A stretch of 64,000 nt of DNA from Gelidibacter sp038243395 (GTDB lineage: Bacteria > Bacteroidota > Bacteroidia > Flavobacteriales > Flavobacteriaceae). The stretch's first letter is position 1. Each line of letters opens with the position of its first letter. Shown one piece after another: positions 53,501 to 63,140 of the stretch. Position numbers and translations under genes: made by a program. The notes beneath the pieces are model-generated. The model saw only the letters and a list, made by a program, of their open reading frames with translations, was not told the DNA's origin and ran no database searches. The stretch spans positions 1 to 64,000 of the forward strand of contig JBBSRC010000004.1 in assembly GCA_038243395.1 (NCBI GenBank), written 5' to 3'.

Positions 53501-53880
53501 TAAAAGGTGGGTTATTTAGATTAAGGAATCTTACTGATTCACAAATCTAATTTTTTAATGTTAGAAGTATGGAAACTTCAATTTTTTTAACAAATTTTAA
53601 GAAAAAAAGAGAAGGAAATCAAACCCTTTGAATTAAAGGCAAATAATCCATAGTACTATAAATATGTTGAAAAGAGATTTTCCATAAAAGCCAACTAAAT
53701 TATAAACTGGATTTAAACCTATTCTTGAAGACAATAATCGAACACTTACTCATTCGTTTATAATTATAATATATAACAGAAATTATATGTTTTTTTGGGA
53801 ACCATATTACATAAACGCGCATATATAACCATATAATAAATACATTTATGTTATATTTATGAAAATTTAACACGATATCA
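53501..53880. other. Divergent promoter region between the second RND operon and the SusCD pair
   Basis: A very AT-rich 380-base region with no gene. A minus-strand -7 box lies at 53542-53549. Toward susC only imperfect boxes such as TACATTTA (near 53841) were seen. Confidence 0.5.
53542..53549 (-). promoter_or_regulatory. Putative -7 box for the second RND operon
   Basis: Read on the minus strand this is TAGATTTG, matching TAnnTTTG, 42 bases upstream of the adaptor ATG. No -33 box at the right spacing. Confidence 0.4.
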
Positions 53881-56800
53881 ATGAGAAACAAAATTACACT
53901 TTCAGTTTTTTTTCTGGTCATTTTTCAGTTTTCGCACGTTTATGCCCAGGAAATAATGATTAACGGTGCGGTAACTTCTGAGCAAGATGGCATGCCCTTA
54001 CCTGGTGTCAATGTTATCGTCAAAGGAACGACCCGTGGATCGATGACCGACCTTGAAGGACAGTATTCTATTTCCGCAACTCCTGACAACATCCTCGTAT
54101 TTTCCTCTTTAGGATTTAAAACTCAAGAAATATTGGTAGGGAACAAATCCGAGATAAATGTCAAAATGACTACTGACCTTCAAAGTTTGGATGAAGTGGT
54201 GGTTACTTCATTCGGAATTCAACAGGAGAAAAAATCCTTAGGATATTCTGTGCAGGAAATAAAAGCCCAGGATATCGTTGAGAGCAAACAGCAAAACATT
54301 GTAAGTGCTTTGCAAGGTCAAGTGGCCGGAGTGCAGATCACCAATTCCAGTGGTGCTCCTGGACAGAGTTCTCGGATTATTATTCGTGGCGTAACTTCCC
54401 TGGATCCTAATGCGGACAACCAACCTTTATTTGTGGTAGATGGCGTACCCATTGATAACTCAACAGTAGAATCTGGAGGTACACCGCGAGGATTAACCAA
54501 CAGAGCAGCTGACATCAATCCAAATGACATTGAATCCATGTCAGTTCTTAAAGGAGCGGCTGCGACCGCTTTATATGGTGTTCGTGCGGCCAACGGCGCT
54601 GTAATTATTACTACCAAGAAAGGAAAAGCGGGCGTCTTACAAGTCAATTTAAATACCAGCACCTCTTTTGAAGAAGTTAATAAGTATCCGAATTTCCAAA
54701 ATGTATATGGCCATGGATTTTCCGGCGTATATGATCCGGATTCTTTTTGGCCAAACTGGGGCCCATCCATGGAAGAGATAAATAAAATAGATCCTAATAT
54801 CGAATTCCACGACATTTGGAGAGATGCCATGCGCACTGGAATGCAATTTGACCACTCCGTAAATATTTCTGGTGGTAGTGACAAAATCACTTTTTACGGA
54901 TCGATGGGAAAAATGGATCATGAGGGCGTTATCCCTTTTGGTGACTGGGGAAGAACTTCTGCTAAACTGAGTGGAGAAGTAAAAGTAAGCGACAAATTTA
55001 AGTTCTCCGGAAATGTGGATTATTCAGTTACCGGAGGAAATAGGGTTCCAAGCGACCGCTTTATGGAAAGATTGGTTTACTGGACTCCCAATGCCGATGT
55101 TAATGACTACATCAACGAGGACGGCACTATGAAGAGTGTTGGAGGAAACACGAACCCGATTTATGATGCCCGGTTCAGTACCTACAAAGATGAAGTGAAC
55201 CGGACCTTAGGGAATTTAAGATTTACTTATAGCCCGCTTGAATGGTTGGATGCCACCTATCTTATAGGATCCGATTATTATAGTGAAAAAAGGACAGAAA
55301 TCACTCCAGGACCAATGGGAATCGATGGAGAAAATCCATTAAGCAGTACTGGATACATCCAAGAAACCAGACGTAACAGTCGGGATATCAACTCTAACTT
55401 TTATCTTACTTTTAAAAATAAGTGGACCGAAAAGTTCTCCTCTACCTTAAGAATTGGAAACGATATCTTTGAAAGAAACTTGGAAACAGTGATTGCCAGA
55501 GGTGACGATTTCGTAATTCCGAATTTCTATGATCTTAGTTATACGAGTCAGATTTCGAATTCTCAGGACAAACGTAAACGTCGGCTTATCGGGCTTTATG
55601 GCGATCTTATGTTGAACTACGATGAGATGTTATTTTTAAATATCACGGCAAGAAATGACTGGACTTCTACCTTACCAATTGGAAACAATTCATTTTTCTA
55701 CCCATCCTTTAACGCTTCTTTTATATTTACTGAAGCTATCGAAGCTCCTGAATTCCTTACTTATGGAAAATTAAGAGCCTCCTGGGCGAGAGTGGGTAAG
55801 GATACTGATCCGTACCTTATTGGACAAACCTACACCTCTCCAAGTCGTTATCCATTAAATGGTCAAGTCGGTTTTACGCGCTACAGTCAGTATGGAGATC
55901 CTGAATTGAAACCAGAAGAAACTACTGCCATAGAAGTAGGTACCGAACTTCGATTTCTTGAAAACCGATTGGGAATCGATTTCACCTGGTATAAATCCAA
56001 CAGTAAAGATCAGATTATTCCTGTGCCAGTATCTGATGCTACGGGCTTTTCGACCTATATTACAAATGCCGGAGAAATACAAAATACAGGGATAGAACTT
56101 ATCCTGAAAGCAACACCCGTTATCACGGAGGATTTTTCTTGGGATATTTCATTCAACGCCGCTTTAAATAACAATGAGGTGGTCAATATCCGTGAGGGCA
56201 TTGATGAAATTGTAGTGGGAAGCCAAAGTGGATATGCGGGCAGTTCGGTAACCGTGAAATTGATAGAAGGACAAGCTTATGGAAATCTCTTTGGATCAAG
56301 TTATAAACGCTATGGGGCTGATGAAAACAGTTTATTTTTAGATAAGGATCTCCCAGTAATCATTGGAGCTAATGGGTTCCCAGTTCGAAATGGCAAGCAA
56401 CTTATTTTAGGAAATTCTACTCCAAAATGGGTCGGCGGAATGCAAAATAGATTCCGATATAAAGGGTTTCAATTTTCTTTCTTGATTGATTTCAGAGCAG
56501 GTTTCAAACAGTACAGCCAATATGATAACTTCTTCTCCGCATTTGGCATTCCAGAATATACTCTGGATAGAAATGATACCAAAGTTTTTGAAGGCGTACT
56601 GGCTGATGGCACACCCAACACTAAAGAAGTTTGGTTAGGCCAAGGCGTGGGTCCAGACGGAAAGGATTACGGCGCAGGGTTTTATAGAAACACCTATAGG
56701 ACATCGAGTGAAAACTTTATTCATGACGCTTCCTTTATTAAGTTAAGAAACATCACGTTAGCTTACAATTTTAGCGGGAACATGTTAAAAAGCCTTCCTT

Positions 56801-56973
56801 TTAGCTCCGTCCGTGTGTCGGTTGCCGCTAACAATATTATTCTTTATACCCCTTGGGATGGATTTGATCCAGAATCTTTCAGTGCTGGCGCTGGCGGAAA
56901 CGCAGTAGGACTCACTGGATTAGGTTATCCGGGTGTGCAAAGCATGTTTTTCACTCTTAATCTTGGACTATAA
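53881..56973 (+). CDS. SusC/RagA-type TonB-linked outer membrane transporter
   Basis: A 1030-residue outer-membrane channel that imports large nutrients with a SusD lipoprotein lid. The signal peptide ends VYAQ (about 22). A carboxypeptidase-regulatory-like domain (about 28-105, GSMTDLEGQYSI), the SusC TonB-box-like DEVVVTSFG, a plug domain (about 120-235, ending AANGAVIITTKKGK) and a long beta-barrel to the C-terminus follow. Length is typical. The susD partner starts 11 bases after the stop. No glycosidase, sulfatase or sensor regulator gene is adjacent, so the substrate cannot be inferred. Confidence 0.95.
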   Translation: MRNKITLSVFFLVIFQFSHVYAQEIMINGAVTSEQDGMPLPGVNVIVKGTTRGSMTDLEGQYSISATPDNILVFSSLGFKTQEILVGNKSEINVKMTTDLQSLDEVVVTSFGIQQEKKSLGYSVQEIKAQDIVESKQQNIVSALQGQVAGVQITNSSGAPGQSSRIIIRGVTSLDPNADNQPLFVVDGVPIDNSTVESGGTPRGLTNRAADINPNDIESMSVLKGAAATALYGVRAANGAVIITTKKGKAGVLQVNLNTSTSFEEVNKYPNFQNVYGHGFSGVYDPDSFWPNWGPSMEEINKIDPNIEFHDIWRDAMRTGMQFDHSVNISGGSDKITFYGSMGKMDHEGVIPFGDWGRTSAKLSGEVKVSDKFKFSGNVDYSVTGGNRVPSDRFMERLVYWTPNADVNDYINEDGTMKSVGGNTNPIYDARFSTYKDEVNRTLGNLRFTYSPLEWLDATYLIGSDYYSEKRTEITPGPMGIDGENPLSSTGYIQETRRNSRDINSNFYLTFKNKWTEKFSSTLRIGNDIFERNLETVIARGDDFVIPNFYDLSYTSQISNSQDKRKRRLIGLYGDLMLNYDEMLFLNITARNDWTSTLPIGNNSFFYPSFNASFIFTEAIEAPEFLTYGKLRASWARVGKDTDPYLIGQTYTSPSRYPLNGQVGFTRYSQYGDPELKPEETTAIEVGTELRFLENRLGIDFTWYKSNSKDQIIPVPVSDATGFSTYITNAGEIQNTGIELILKATPVITEDFSWDISFNAALNNNEVVNIREGIDEIVVGSQSGYAGSSVTVKLIEGQAYGNLFGSSYKRYGADENSLFLDKDLPVIIGANGFPVRNGKQLILGNSTPKWVGGMQNRFRYKGFQFSFLIDFRAGFKQYSQYDNFFSAFGIPEYTLDRNDTKVFEGVLADGTPNTKEVWLGQGVGPDGKDYGAGFYRNTYRTSSENFIHDASFIKLRNITLAYNFSGNMLKSLPFSSVRVSVAANNIILYTPWDGFDPESFSAGAGGNAVGLTGLGYPGVQSMFFTLNLGL

Positions 56974-56984
56974 AAAATATCAAT

Positions 56985-58397
56985 ATGAAAATTTTAAATA
57001 ATAAATACAGATTTTTCATTCTATCCGTTTTTATCATAAGCTTTGGATGTGATGATTATTTAGATATAAATGACAACCCTAACAACCCCACCAAAGCGCC
57101 TCTGGCTGGATTAATGGTTAATACCACTTTTGAAACGGCACAAAACCAATTCCGAATGGGAGACATTACTTCTTATTATGTACAATATCTGGCCTCTCCA
57201 AATCCCGCAAGTTCCATTGACGTGATGGATGAGGTAAGCCATGGAAACACCTGGTTTAACCATTATCATGCCATGACAGACCTGTCAGACCTTATCTTAC
57301 AAGCGGAAACGTCGGGAGCTAAGCATTACCAAGGCGCTGCCCAAATATTGATGGCTTTAAATTTGGGAATGACGGTGGATGCCTGGGGAGATGTCCCTTA
57401 TAGTGAAGCCCTAGAATTTCAGACCATTACCCCAAGCTACGATAAGGATGTCGATTTGTACCAAAACATCTTCAATTTGCTCGATTCGGGGATCGCCAAT
57501 TTATCTCAAGAAACGGAATTCTCCATTGAAGATGATGATTTTATTTACAAAGGAGATGCATCCAAGTGGATCAAGCTAGGACATATGCTTAAGGCGCGTT
57601 ATTTAAATCATCTTAGCGCTACCAGTTCATATGTTCCAAATGCTGTACTTGCTGCCTTAGATAATGGATTTACAGATAACGCGAATGATGCGCAAGTGAA
57701 ATATTTTGAGGAACAATTTAATCCTTGGGGACAAGTAGCCATTGATAATGACAATCTTTACCTTGGCGGTTGGATCTCTCAACAGTTTATTGAATCCATG
57801 GATGGAACCATCTTTGGAGTTGCCGATCCACGGTTGCCATTTATGGTTGGCGCTACGGAAAGCGGCGACTATGTAGGTGTTAAAAATGGTGCTGGGCGTG
57901 GAAATGCTCCAGAGTCTGGTGCCCGTTCCACGTTAGAAACCGGAGATTTTTATTCTTCCAAGTTATCTCCGATGCTGATTGCCACCTATTTCGAACAGAA
58001 GTTCATCGAAGCAGAAGCTGCATTTACGGTAGATAAAAGCAGATCTTACACCGCTTACCTTGAAGGCATCCGTTCAAATATGAAAAAATTGGATGTTCCA
58101 GAAAGTGCCATTGAGAGCTATATTGCTAGTCCTAGAATAGGTGTGGGAGAAGCCGCTTTAACCCTGGACAATATTTTTGAAGAAAAATGGAAGGCTATGT
58201 TTTTGCAGCCAGAATCTTGGGTGGATGCCCGAAGACACAATTATAGCTATACCAATTTTGAGGTACCGGCAAACTTAAACCCTGCATTAAATGGAAACTA
58301 TTTAAGAAGGCTAAAATATCCAGATTCCGAGGTAAGCCGAAATGGATCAAATGTTCCAGACGTGACTCTTCTTGATCGCATATTTTGGGACCAATAA
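56985..58397 (+). CDS. SusD/RagB-like nutrient-binding lipoprotein
   Basis: A 470-residue surface lipoprotein that closes over the SusC channel and binds the nutrient. The lipobox is SFGC with Cys22 as the lipidated residue, followed by DDYLDINDNPNNPTKAP, typical of the SusD-like_2 type. The body has TPR-like helices (for example YQGAAQILMALNLGMTVDAWGDVPYSEAL) and a C-terminal region with EKWKAMFLQPESWVDARR. It forms an operon with the SusC gene and is closed by a strong terminator at 58420-58451. Confidence 0.93.
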   Translation: MKILNNKYRFFILSVFIISFGCDDYLDINDNPNNPTKAPLAGLMVNTTFETAQNQFRMGDITSYYVQYLASPNPASSIDVMDEVSHGNTWFNHYHAMTDLSDLILQAETSGAKHYQGAAQILMALNLGMTVDAWGDVPYSEALEFQTITPSYDKDVDLYQNIFNLLDSGIANLSQETEFSIEDDDFIYKGDASKWIKLGHMLKARYLNHLSATSSYVPNAVLAALDNGFTDNANDAQVKYFEEQFNPWGQVAIDNDNLYLGGWISQQFIESMDGTIFGVADPRLPFMVGATESGDYVGVKNGAGRGNAPESGARSTLETGDFYSSKLSPMLIATYFEQKFIEAEAAFTVDKSRSYTAYLEGIRSNMKKLDVPESAIESYIASPRIGVGEAALTLDNIFEEKWKAMFLQPESWVDARRHNYSYTNFEVPANLNPALNGNYLRRLKYPDSEVSRNGSNVPDVTLLDRIFWDQ

Positions 58398-58419
58398 AAC
58401 ATTGTGACATTTTAAACAG

Positions 58420-58451
58420 AATCTCCCTAAATATTTAGGGAGATTTTTTTT
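58420..58451 (+). terminator. Terminator of the SusCD operon
   Basis: AATCTCCCTAAAT and ATTTAGGGAGATT (58420-58445) form a perfect 13-bp palindrome followed by eight T. Confidence 0.85.
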
Positions 58452-58581
58452 GGTCTGATTAAAATTTATAAATTCTTTACTTCCCGAAAACAAGTTTAAA
58501 TAAAATTAATTGATGATCATGATCTTCTGCACTTTTAAGTAAATTAAATAGAAATTGAATTAGAATTATAGGCTATTAACA

Positions 58582-58609
58582 GACCTCAGGTTTTAGAACC
58601 TCCGAGGTC
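58582..58609. repeat. GACCTC...GAGGTC imperfect hairpin repeat
   Basis: GACCTC (58582-58587) and GAGGTC (58604-58609) enclose AGGTT/AACCT, giving a two-part stem. The GACCTC-AGGTTTT-AACCT-GAGGTC form is a dispersed palindrome seen in Bacteroidota. It lies just beyond the end of the orphan gene that stops at 58635. Confidence 0.55.
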
Positions 58610-58634
58610 CCACGAAGAGTAGTGAAACTTAAAA

Positions 58635-59210
58635 CTATTTTATTTCAAAAGCAGTTTGATACGTAATTATGATATCCCATTTTTTACAATATAACTTTCG
58701 GTCCTGATAAGTTATTTCGGTTAATAAATGTTCTTGTTGATACTTATCAAACGTAAAGACAAAATCATCAATATCGAGCTGTTGGCAATCAACTTCTAGC
58801 TGTTCTGAACGTAATAAACCAATTGTTTTCTGTATTACATAAATTCCATTTTCCAATTTATGAGAAAGTGGAATTAAATTTTTATTTATTTGATATAATG
58901 GAAAAAAAACCATGTCATTAAACAGTTCTTTAGACTGAATTTTTAAAACCTTTCGTCGTTTAAACCAAATTTCTATTCGACTTTTTGAGGTGTTCAGCAT
59001 CCCGCTAAATAAACATCCTTCGATATCAGCAAGTCCTTTACTTTTTTTATCCTTTAAACCATAATAGAAAAATGGAACTAAAACCAAATTAGTGAGAGGT
59101 CGGTCTTTTTTAGTGGCTATGGCCATCCAATGTTCGTGAGTTTCTGGGTCTAAACACAGTTTCCTAATTTCAAATCCTTCACCGAATGTATTGATTTTTA
59201 TTTTGGGCAT
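58635..59210 (-). CDS. Orphan hypothetical protein
   Basis: A 191-residue soluble-looking protein with no signal peptide and no membrane segment. It is rich in Lys, Leu, Ile and aromatic residues, with basic stretches such as IEIWFKRRKVLKIQ and the ending LYCKKWDIIITYQTAFEIK. I do not recognise a domain. It is isolated, with 225 bases before it and 800 bases after it without a gene. ATG at 59210 is the natural start. Sustained coding character supports a real gene, but the function is unknown. Confidence 0.7.
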   Translation of the reverse strand: MPKIKINTFGEGFEIRKLCLDPETHEHWMAIATKKDRPLTNLVLVPFFYYGLKDKKSKGLADIEGCLFSGMLNTSKSRIEIWFKRRKVLKIQSKELFNDMVFFPLYQINKNLIPLSHKLENGIYVIQKTIGLLRSEQLEVDCQQLDIDDFVFTFDKYQQEHLLTEITYQDRKLYCKKWDIIITYQTAFEIK

Positions 59211-60017
59211 GATAATAATTGGACGTAGAATTTATTCAGAAGAGAACATATCAAAGATAAGATTTCACTATCAAACAATTGATCAATTCACATCGCCAAG
59301 ATTTGATTTGTGATTCATATGAACCATTGGCCATAATACGACTGAAAAGGCTTCTTCATGTAAAAAGAGAAAAAGCCGGATTAGGCGGCGTTTTGGAAGC
59401 TAAATTTAGCTTCATCATGGGCTTAGTCATCAGGTTTCGTGTTGCATTTTGTATCTAATGGATATTTGTTTCTGATTTTAATTTTCTAAGAGATGTTATA
59501 AACAGACTTTCAGTCGCCCATAGACCGTCAGCTTTAGTTTTATGAATACCTAAACTGCAAAAACTTTAACTTATCATATGACAGTATTCTAGAATGGACG
59601 AAAAGACGGGCAATAAATGCGGAGGAATTCGTTACTCCTTTATTTATGGTATATATCTCTTTTAGCCAGTAATAAGCAGATCTGACAACAAAGTTGTAGG
59701 TTGTAATGTTAGTGATGTTCTAATTCGAAGTAGAGTTTGCCTTCTACTTAATTTTTTTTCATAAATGAGCTGGAAAGTGGAATGACACGGGAGGCTTATA
59801 GAAGGTCTAAGACCTTTTTGACGAAGCTCATTGTTCGCAATGCAACTTTTGGCGGAATGGAAGAGAAAAGTCTGAATGATATTTCTAATTAAATCCTATA
59901 TATGAGAACTAAAATCTACTCACAAAATTTTATATAAATATTATTTCTCTTGTTAAATATCTTCAATTTCAAGATAATTACTTGGGATTAAAAATAAAAT
60001 AGTTCTCGTTTCAGTAA
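59211..60017. other. Gene-free region with possible gene fragments
   Basis: No full gene is present. An 18-base palindrome (GAAGCTAAA then TTTAGCTTC) lies at 59396-59413. A plus-strand open stretch (59752-59892) has coding-like composition (GMTREAYRRSKTFLTKL) but no start of normal position and no match I recognise. These may be decayed genes. Confidence 0.4.
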
Positions 60018-61076
60018 TCATTCTATCTTCTCTGTTTTATTACTTGATTGTCTTTCTACATAAAGTTTATTAACCACCGTCATAATTATAGCTATCACTG
60101 GAGTAGCCAAAAGAATTCCCCAAAAGCCCGCCAAAACACCCATAGCTACTTGACCGAATGCTAATAATCCGGGCGGTACACTTACCATTTTTTTCTGAAT
60201 CAACGGTTGAGTGACGGTACTTTGAATAATTTGAATAAATGTGTAAAGCCCTATAACTAACAAAGCTGTTTGTGTTCCTTGCGTAAGCCCCAAAAGCACC
60301 GCGGGAATTAAAGCTATAATGGGTCCGAAATTAGGAATGAAGTTGAGCAACCCCGCAACCAAGGCTAAAGTTAATACTAATGGCATCCCTATTGCCCAAA
60401 GACCTAAACCGCTTAAGACAGCTATAAAAAAGAAACCAAATATTTGACCTTTGAGCCAACTACGTAAAAGAGTGTTTAACCTATCCCACAATTCAGACGC
60501 TTTATTTTTGCCTGAAGGTGGCACTAAGTGAATCATGCCTCGACGATATACATTGGGGTTTGCTGTGAAGAACAATCCTAAAATGAGAACAATATAAAAA
60601 TCACTTATAATTCCGAACGTTGATGAAAAAAAAGATTTTATTGTGGCACTAGCTTTTCCAGAACCCATTGAGTTTGTGGCGTAATCTAAAATTTTAGATC
60701 CCAGTGGTTGATTACGCAGCCATTGTTTGGCATTTTCCAAAGTTTCCGGAAGAGTATCGGATAATTGATCAATTTGCGAACCGAGTCTGGCACCAACAAA
60801 CCAAAGAAAAAGCCCAATTATAATAACGTTGAGCAGTAAAGATAAAATTAATGAGAAGGTTTTTCCAATCTTAAGTTTTCCTCTAATCAGAGATGCACAA
60901 CCGTGAAAATAAACACACATCAGCACACCTGCCAAAACCAGAAGAAATAAATTAAAAAGAGTTTTGAAAAGTAGAATAGTAATTAAAACCAAGACCACAA
61001 TTCCCGTAGCTATCCAGACTTTCTTCTTAAAATCCTGTGAAGTTCTTTGCGAATTTTGGTTTTGATCACTCTTCAT
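60018..61076 (-). CDS. AI-2E family permease (PF01594 type)
   Basis: A 352-residue inner-membrane protein with about seven or eight hydrophobic segments: two near the N-terminus (about 27-75), then a long soluble stretch containing LPETLENAKQWLRN, then a C-terminal membrane block with the family motifs GLLNFIPNFGPIIALIPAVL (about 240-259) and QPLIQKKMVSVPPG. Family members include TqsA-like autoinducer-2 exporters and Na+/H+ antiporters, so the transported species is not clear. It is followed by the PRC-barrel and anchored-protein genes in the same orientation, but with a 253-base gap. Confidence 0.88.
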   Translation of the reverse strand: MKSDQNQNSQRTSQDFKKKVWIATGIVVLVLITILLFKTLFNLFLLVLAGVLMCVYFHGCASLIRGKLKIGKTFSLILSLLLNVIIIGLFLWFVGARLGSQIDQLSDTLPETLENAKQWLRNQPLGSKILDYATNSMGSGKASATIKSFFSSTFGIISDFYIVLILGLFFTANPNVYRRGMIHLVPPSGKNKASELWDRLNTLLRSWLKGQIFGFFFIAVLSGLGLWAIGMPLVLTLALVAGLLNFIPNFGPIIALIPAVLLGLTQGTQTALLVIGLYTFIQIIQSTVTQPLIQKKMVSVPPGLLAFGQVAMGVLAGFWGILLATPVIAIIMTVVNKLYVERQSSNKTEKIE

Positions 61077-61329
61077 AAAAAACTTTTATACGTTTAATGG
61101 GCAATTAATCTTATAAAAATAAGACTTCAAATTTTTGAGCTCTGATCAAAATTAAAAATAGTACCCCAATCCAATAATATTTCAATTATCTCAATAAGAG
61201 TTTTTAAGCAAAAAATCCCTTACCAAACATCGTATTCCATTACATAATTATCTTATCACCGTAGACAGTTTGAATTTTAAATTAGTAAATACGAATTAGT
61301 TTGTGTTTATTTCTTAAAGAAACAATCAC

Positions 61330-61869
61330 TCAGCCAAAAAAAGGAAACATTTTTGATAATTTAGGATTTGAACCAAATTCCGGTCTGTCATAAAATAGAT
61401 CATCTGAAGATCTTGACTCTGAATCGCTGTCTCGGTTGTAGTTATCCAAAATCAGATTTTCGTAATCTCTATCAATAGTAGCTCCTTTTTTAATTCGTTT
61501 TGTTTCCGCAAAAGTTCTATGGTTCACACTATCCGTATAAACAGTTTCGCTTTCTAGATTAAGGTTTGCCATACCTATTGGAATAATCAAATGGTTTTCC
61601 CCATCTTCATTTATAAACTCGTGCGTGCCATCAATAGCCTTTGCATTATAAGGGTTGTGATTGGCTTCAATAATGGAGACATCCACCTCAACATCAAGGT
61701 ATACTACACGCTCTGTCTGTTTGTTGACCAATAGATTATCTACTTTACCTATCACTCTTCCATCTGCATCTTTTACTTCCCAACCACGAACATCTTTGTC
61801 GCTATCGGCTACTGTATAGTCTGATAATTCTTCCAGGTAGTATAAGTTTCTTTCGTTATCTGTATTCAT
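61330..61869 (-). CDS. PRC-barrel domain protein
   Basis: A 179-residue soluble protein. The first half (about 20-110) contains a PRC-barrel with VRGWEVKDADGRVIGKVDNLLV and RVVYLDVEVD. The second half is hydrophilic with many Asp, Ser and Arg and ends KLSKMFPFFG. PRC-barrel proteins of this kind are often annotated as general-stress or photosynthetic-reaction-centre-like; their biochemical role is not established. It starts 3 bases after the stop of the anchored protein gene, so the two form an operon. Confidence 0.85.
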   Translation of the reverse strand: MNTDNERNLYYLEELSDYTVADSDKDVRGWEVKDADGRVIGKVDNLLVNKQTERVVYLDVEVDVSIIEANHNPYNAKAIDGTHEFINEDGENHLIIPIGMANLNLESETVYTDSVNHRTFAETKRIKKGATIDRDYENLILDNYNRDSDSESRSSDDLFYDRPEFGSNPKLSKMFPFFG

Positions 61870-61872
61870 GAT

Positions 61873-62502
61873 CTAATTGTTTTTCATGTTAGTTAATACT
61901 TGACCGGATTGTTCAAAAAAGCTTTTAATTTTGTCCTTTTGGTCGAGTGTTTTAGTGGCTGGAGTAATAGCTCCGATCGCATTTTGCAATTCATTGATAC
62001 CCTGTTCCTCATCGGGAAATTTCCGTTCTTGAATTTTTTTCAAAGCTTGAACAATGATTTCACCCGCATTTTTAATCTTGTCTGCGTGATCTACTTTAGT
62101 GGGATCCTGGGTAATCTCCTGAGCGTTGGACCGCGCATTCTCTAAATCGGCATCGATGTCCACATCCAATGAATTAGCGACAGATTCAGTCGCATCTATA
62201 AGTTTGGTAAGAGCCTCATTTGAGTACTCATGGTCTAACCCCATCTTTGTAGAATCTGCTATGTAAGTTCTATACTCGGATATTTTAGAATTTGCCCTGT
62301 CAGATAACATTAATGCGTCATTATTTTCCATATCGTTTGAAACCCCCGAATCATCAGTCATCATTTCGATATCGTCGTCCATAGTGTCATCTACTACATC
62401 ACCATTTCTCGTGAATAAGTAATACACCAGTGCCAAGATGCCTAGAATCAAAAGAATCCAGGGCAATATTGATTGCTTTTTTTTAATTTTAATTTCAGCC
62501 AT
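61873..62502 (-). CDS. Single-span membrane protein of unknown function
   Basis: A 209-residue protein with a lysine-rich N-terminus (KIKKKQ), one membrane segment (about 12-30) and then an acidic tract (DDTMDDDIEMMTDD) and a helical soluble domain (about 60-209) probably in the periplasm. The helical part has heptad-like spacing but no recognised domain. It is the first gene of the pair with the PRC-barrel protein. The pairing and the acidic linker suggest an envelope stress role, which is inference only. Confidence 0.75.
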   Translation of the reverse strand: MAEIKIKKKQSILPWILLILGILALVYYLFTRNGDVVDDTMDDDIEMMTDDSGVSNDMENNDALMLSDRANSKISEYRTYIADSTKMGLDHEYSNEALTKLIDATESVANSLDVDIDADLENARSNAQEITQDPTKVDHADKIKNAGEIIVQALKKIQERKFPDEEQGINELQNAIGAITPATKTLDQKDKIKSFFEQSGQVLTNMKNN

Positions 62503-62538
62503 AATTTATTATTTGATTTATTTGATTTAAAAATTTTA

Positions 62539-62649
62539 CTAAGATTTCTTTTTTGGAGATTTTCCCAAAAACGAGAAAAGTTCCAGAATCATTGCTAATA
62601 AGCCCAAACTGTAATGCTCAGATACATTTAATAAGTCTAAGGTGAGAGG
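62539..62649 (-). pseudogene. Short coding-like fragment without a start codon
   Basis: The minus-strand frame reads LDLLNVSEHYSLGLLAMI and then ELFSFLGKSPKKKS before a TAG stop. The hydrophobic segment followed by a basic tail looks like the C-terminus of a small membrane protein, and an upstream in-frame TGA at 62650 removes the rest. It lies directly upstream of the anchored-protein/PRC pair. It could be a truncated stress protein or chance. Confidence 0.3.
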
Positions 62650-62819
62650 TCATTAAAAATTCTATAAGTTATCTGCAACTTCAAGTTGGAAAATTAGTTA
62701 AGGCGCATATTTCAATATTTCCCTCTTAAAGTAAAAATACAGACAGAATGTAGACTATAGGTGCTTTAATAAATTTTATATTGATTCAAATAGATAAACT
62801 CTTATTTTGAATAAGCGCA

Positions 62820-63140
62820 ACCACCATCGCAAATTGTGGTCTTGGTAATTAAAAAAAATAGAAAAATCTGTAGAAAGTTGAAAGAAGGAAGGATCATAAA
62901 TAGACTGATCGGAACTTAAATTGTATCCATGACCCGTACCTTTTTCTATAAATAATTCTTTTAGAATTAATAGTTAAACCTTTGAAGTCAAGTTTTACTA
63001 TCAATGGACACTATTTTTATTACTTTAAACCCTGTAGGTAAAAGCACATTTACCTTGAAAGGATTGTCGTTAAGTATCTGACTATTCCAGTAAACATTTA
63101 GTGTTGAATTCGAAACGGTCAAACTATTGAAATTATATAA
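62820..63140 (-). pseudogene. Decayed gene fragment in more than one frame
   Basis: From 63140 down to 62988 one minus-strand frame reads as a plausible beta-rich protein (LTVSNSTLNVYWNSQ, then DNPFKVNVLLPTGFKV) before a stop. Coding character then continues in another frame near 62946-62840 (GTGHGYNLSSDQSIYDPSFF). The frame change and stops indicate decay. The composition suggests the C-terminal beta domain of a secreted hydrolase, but no family is named. Confidence 0.35.
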
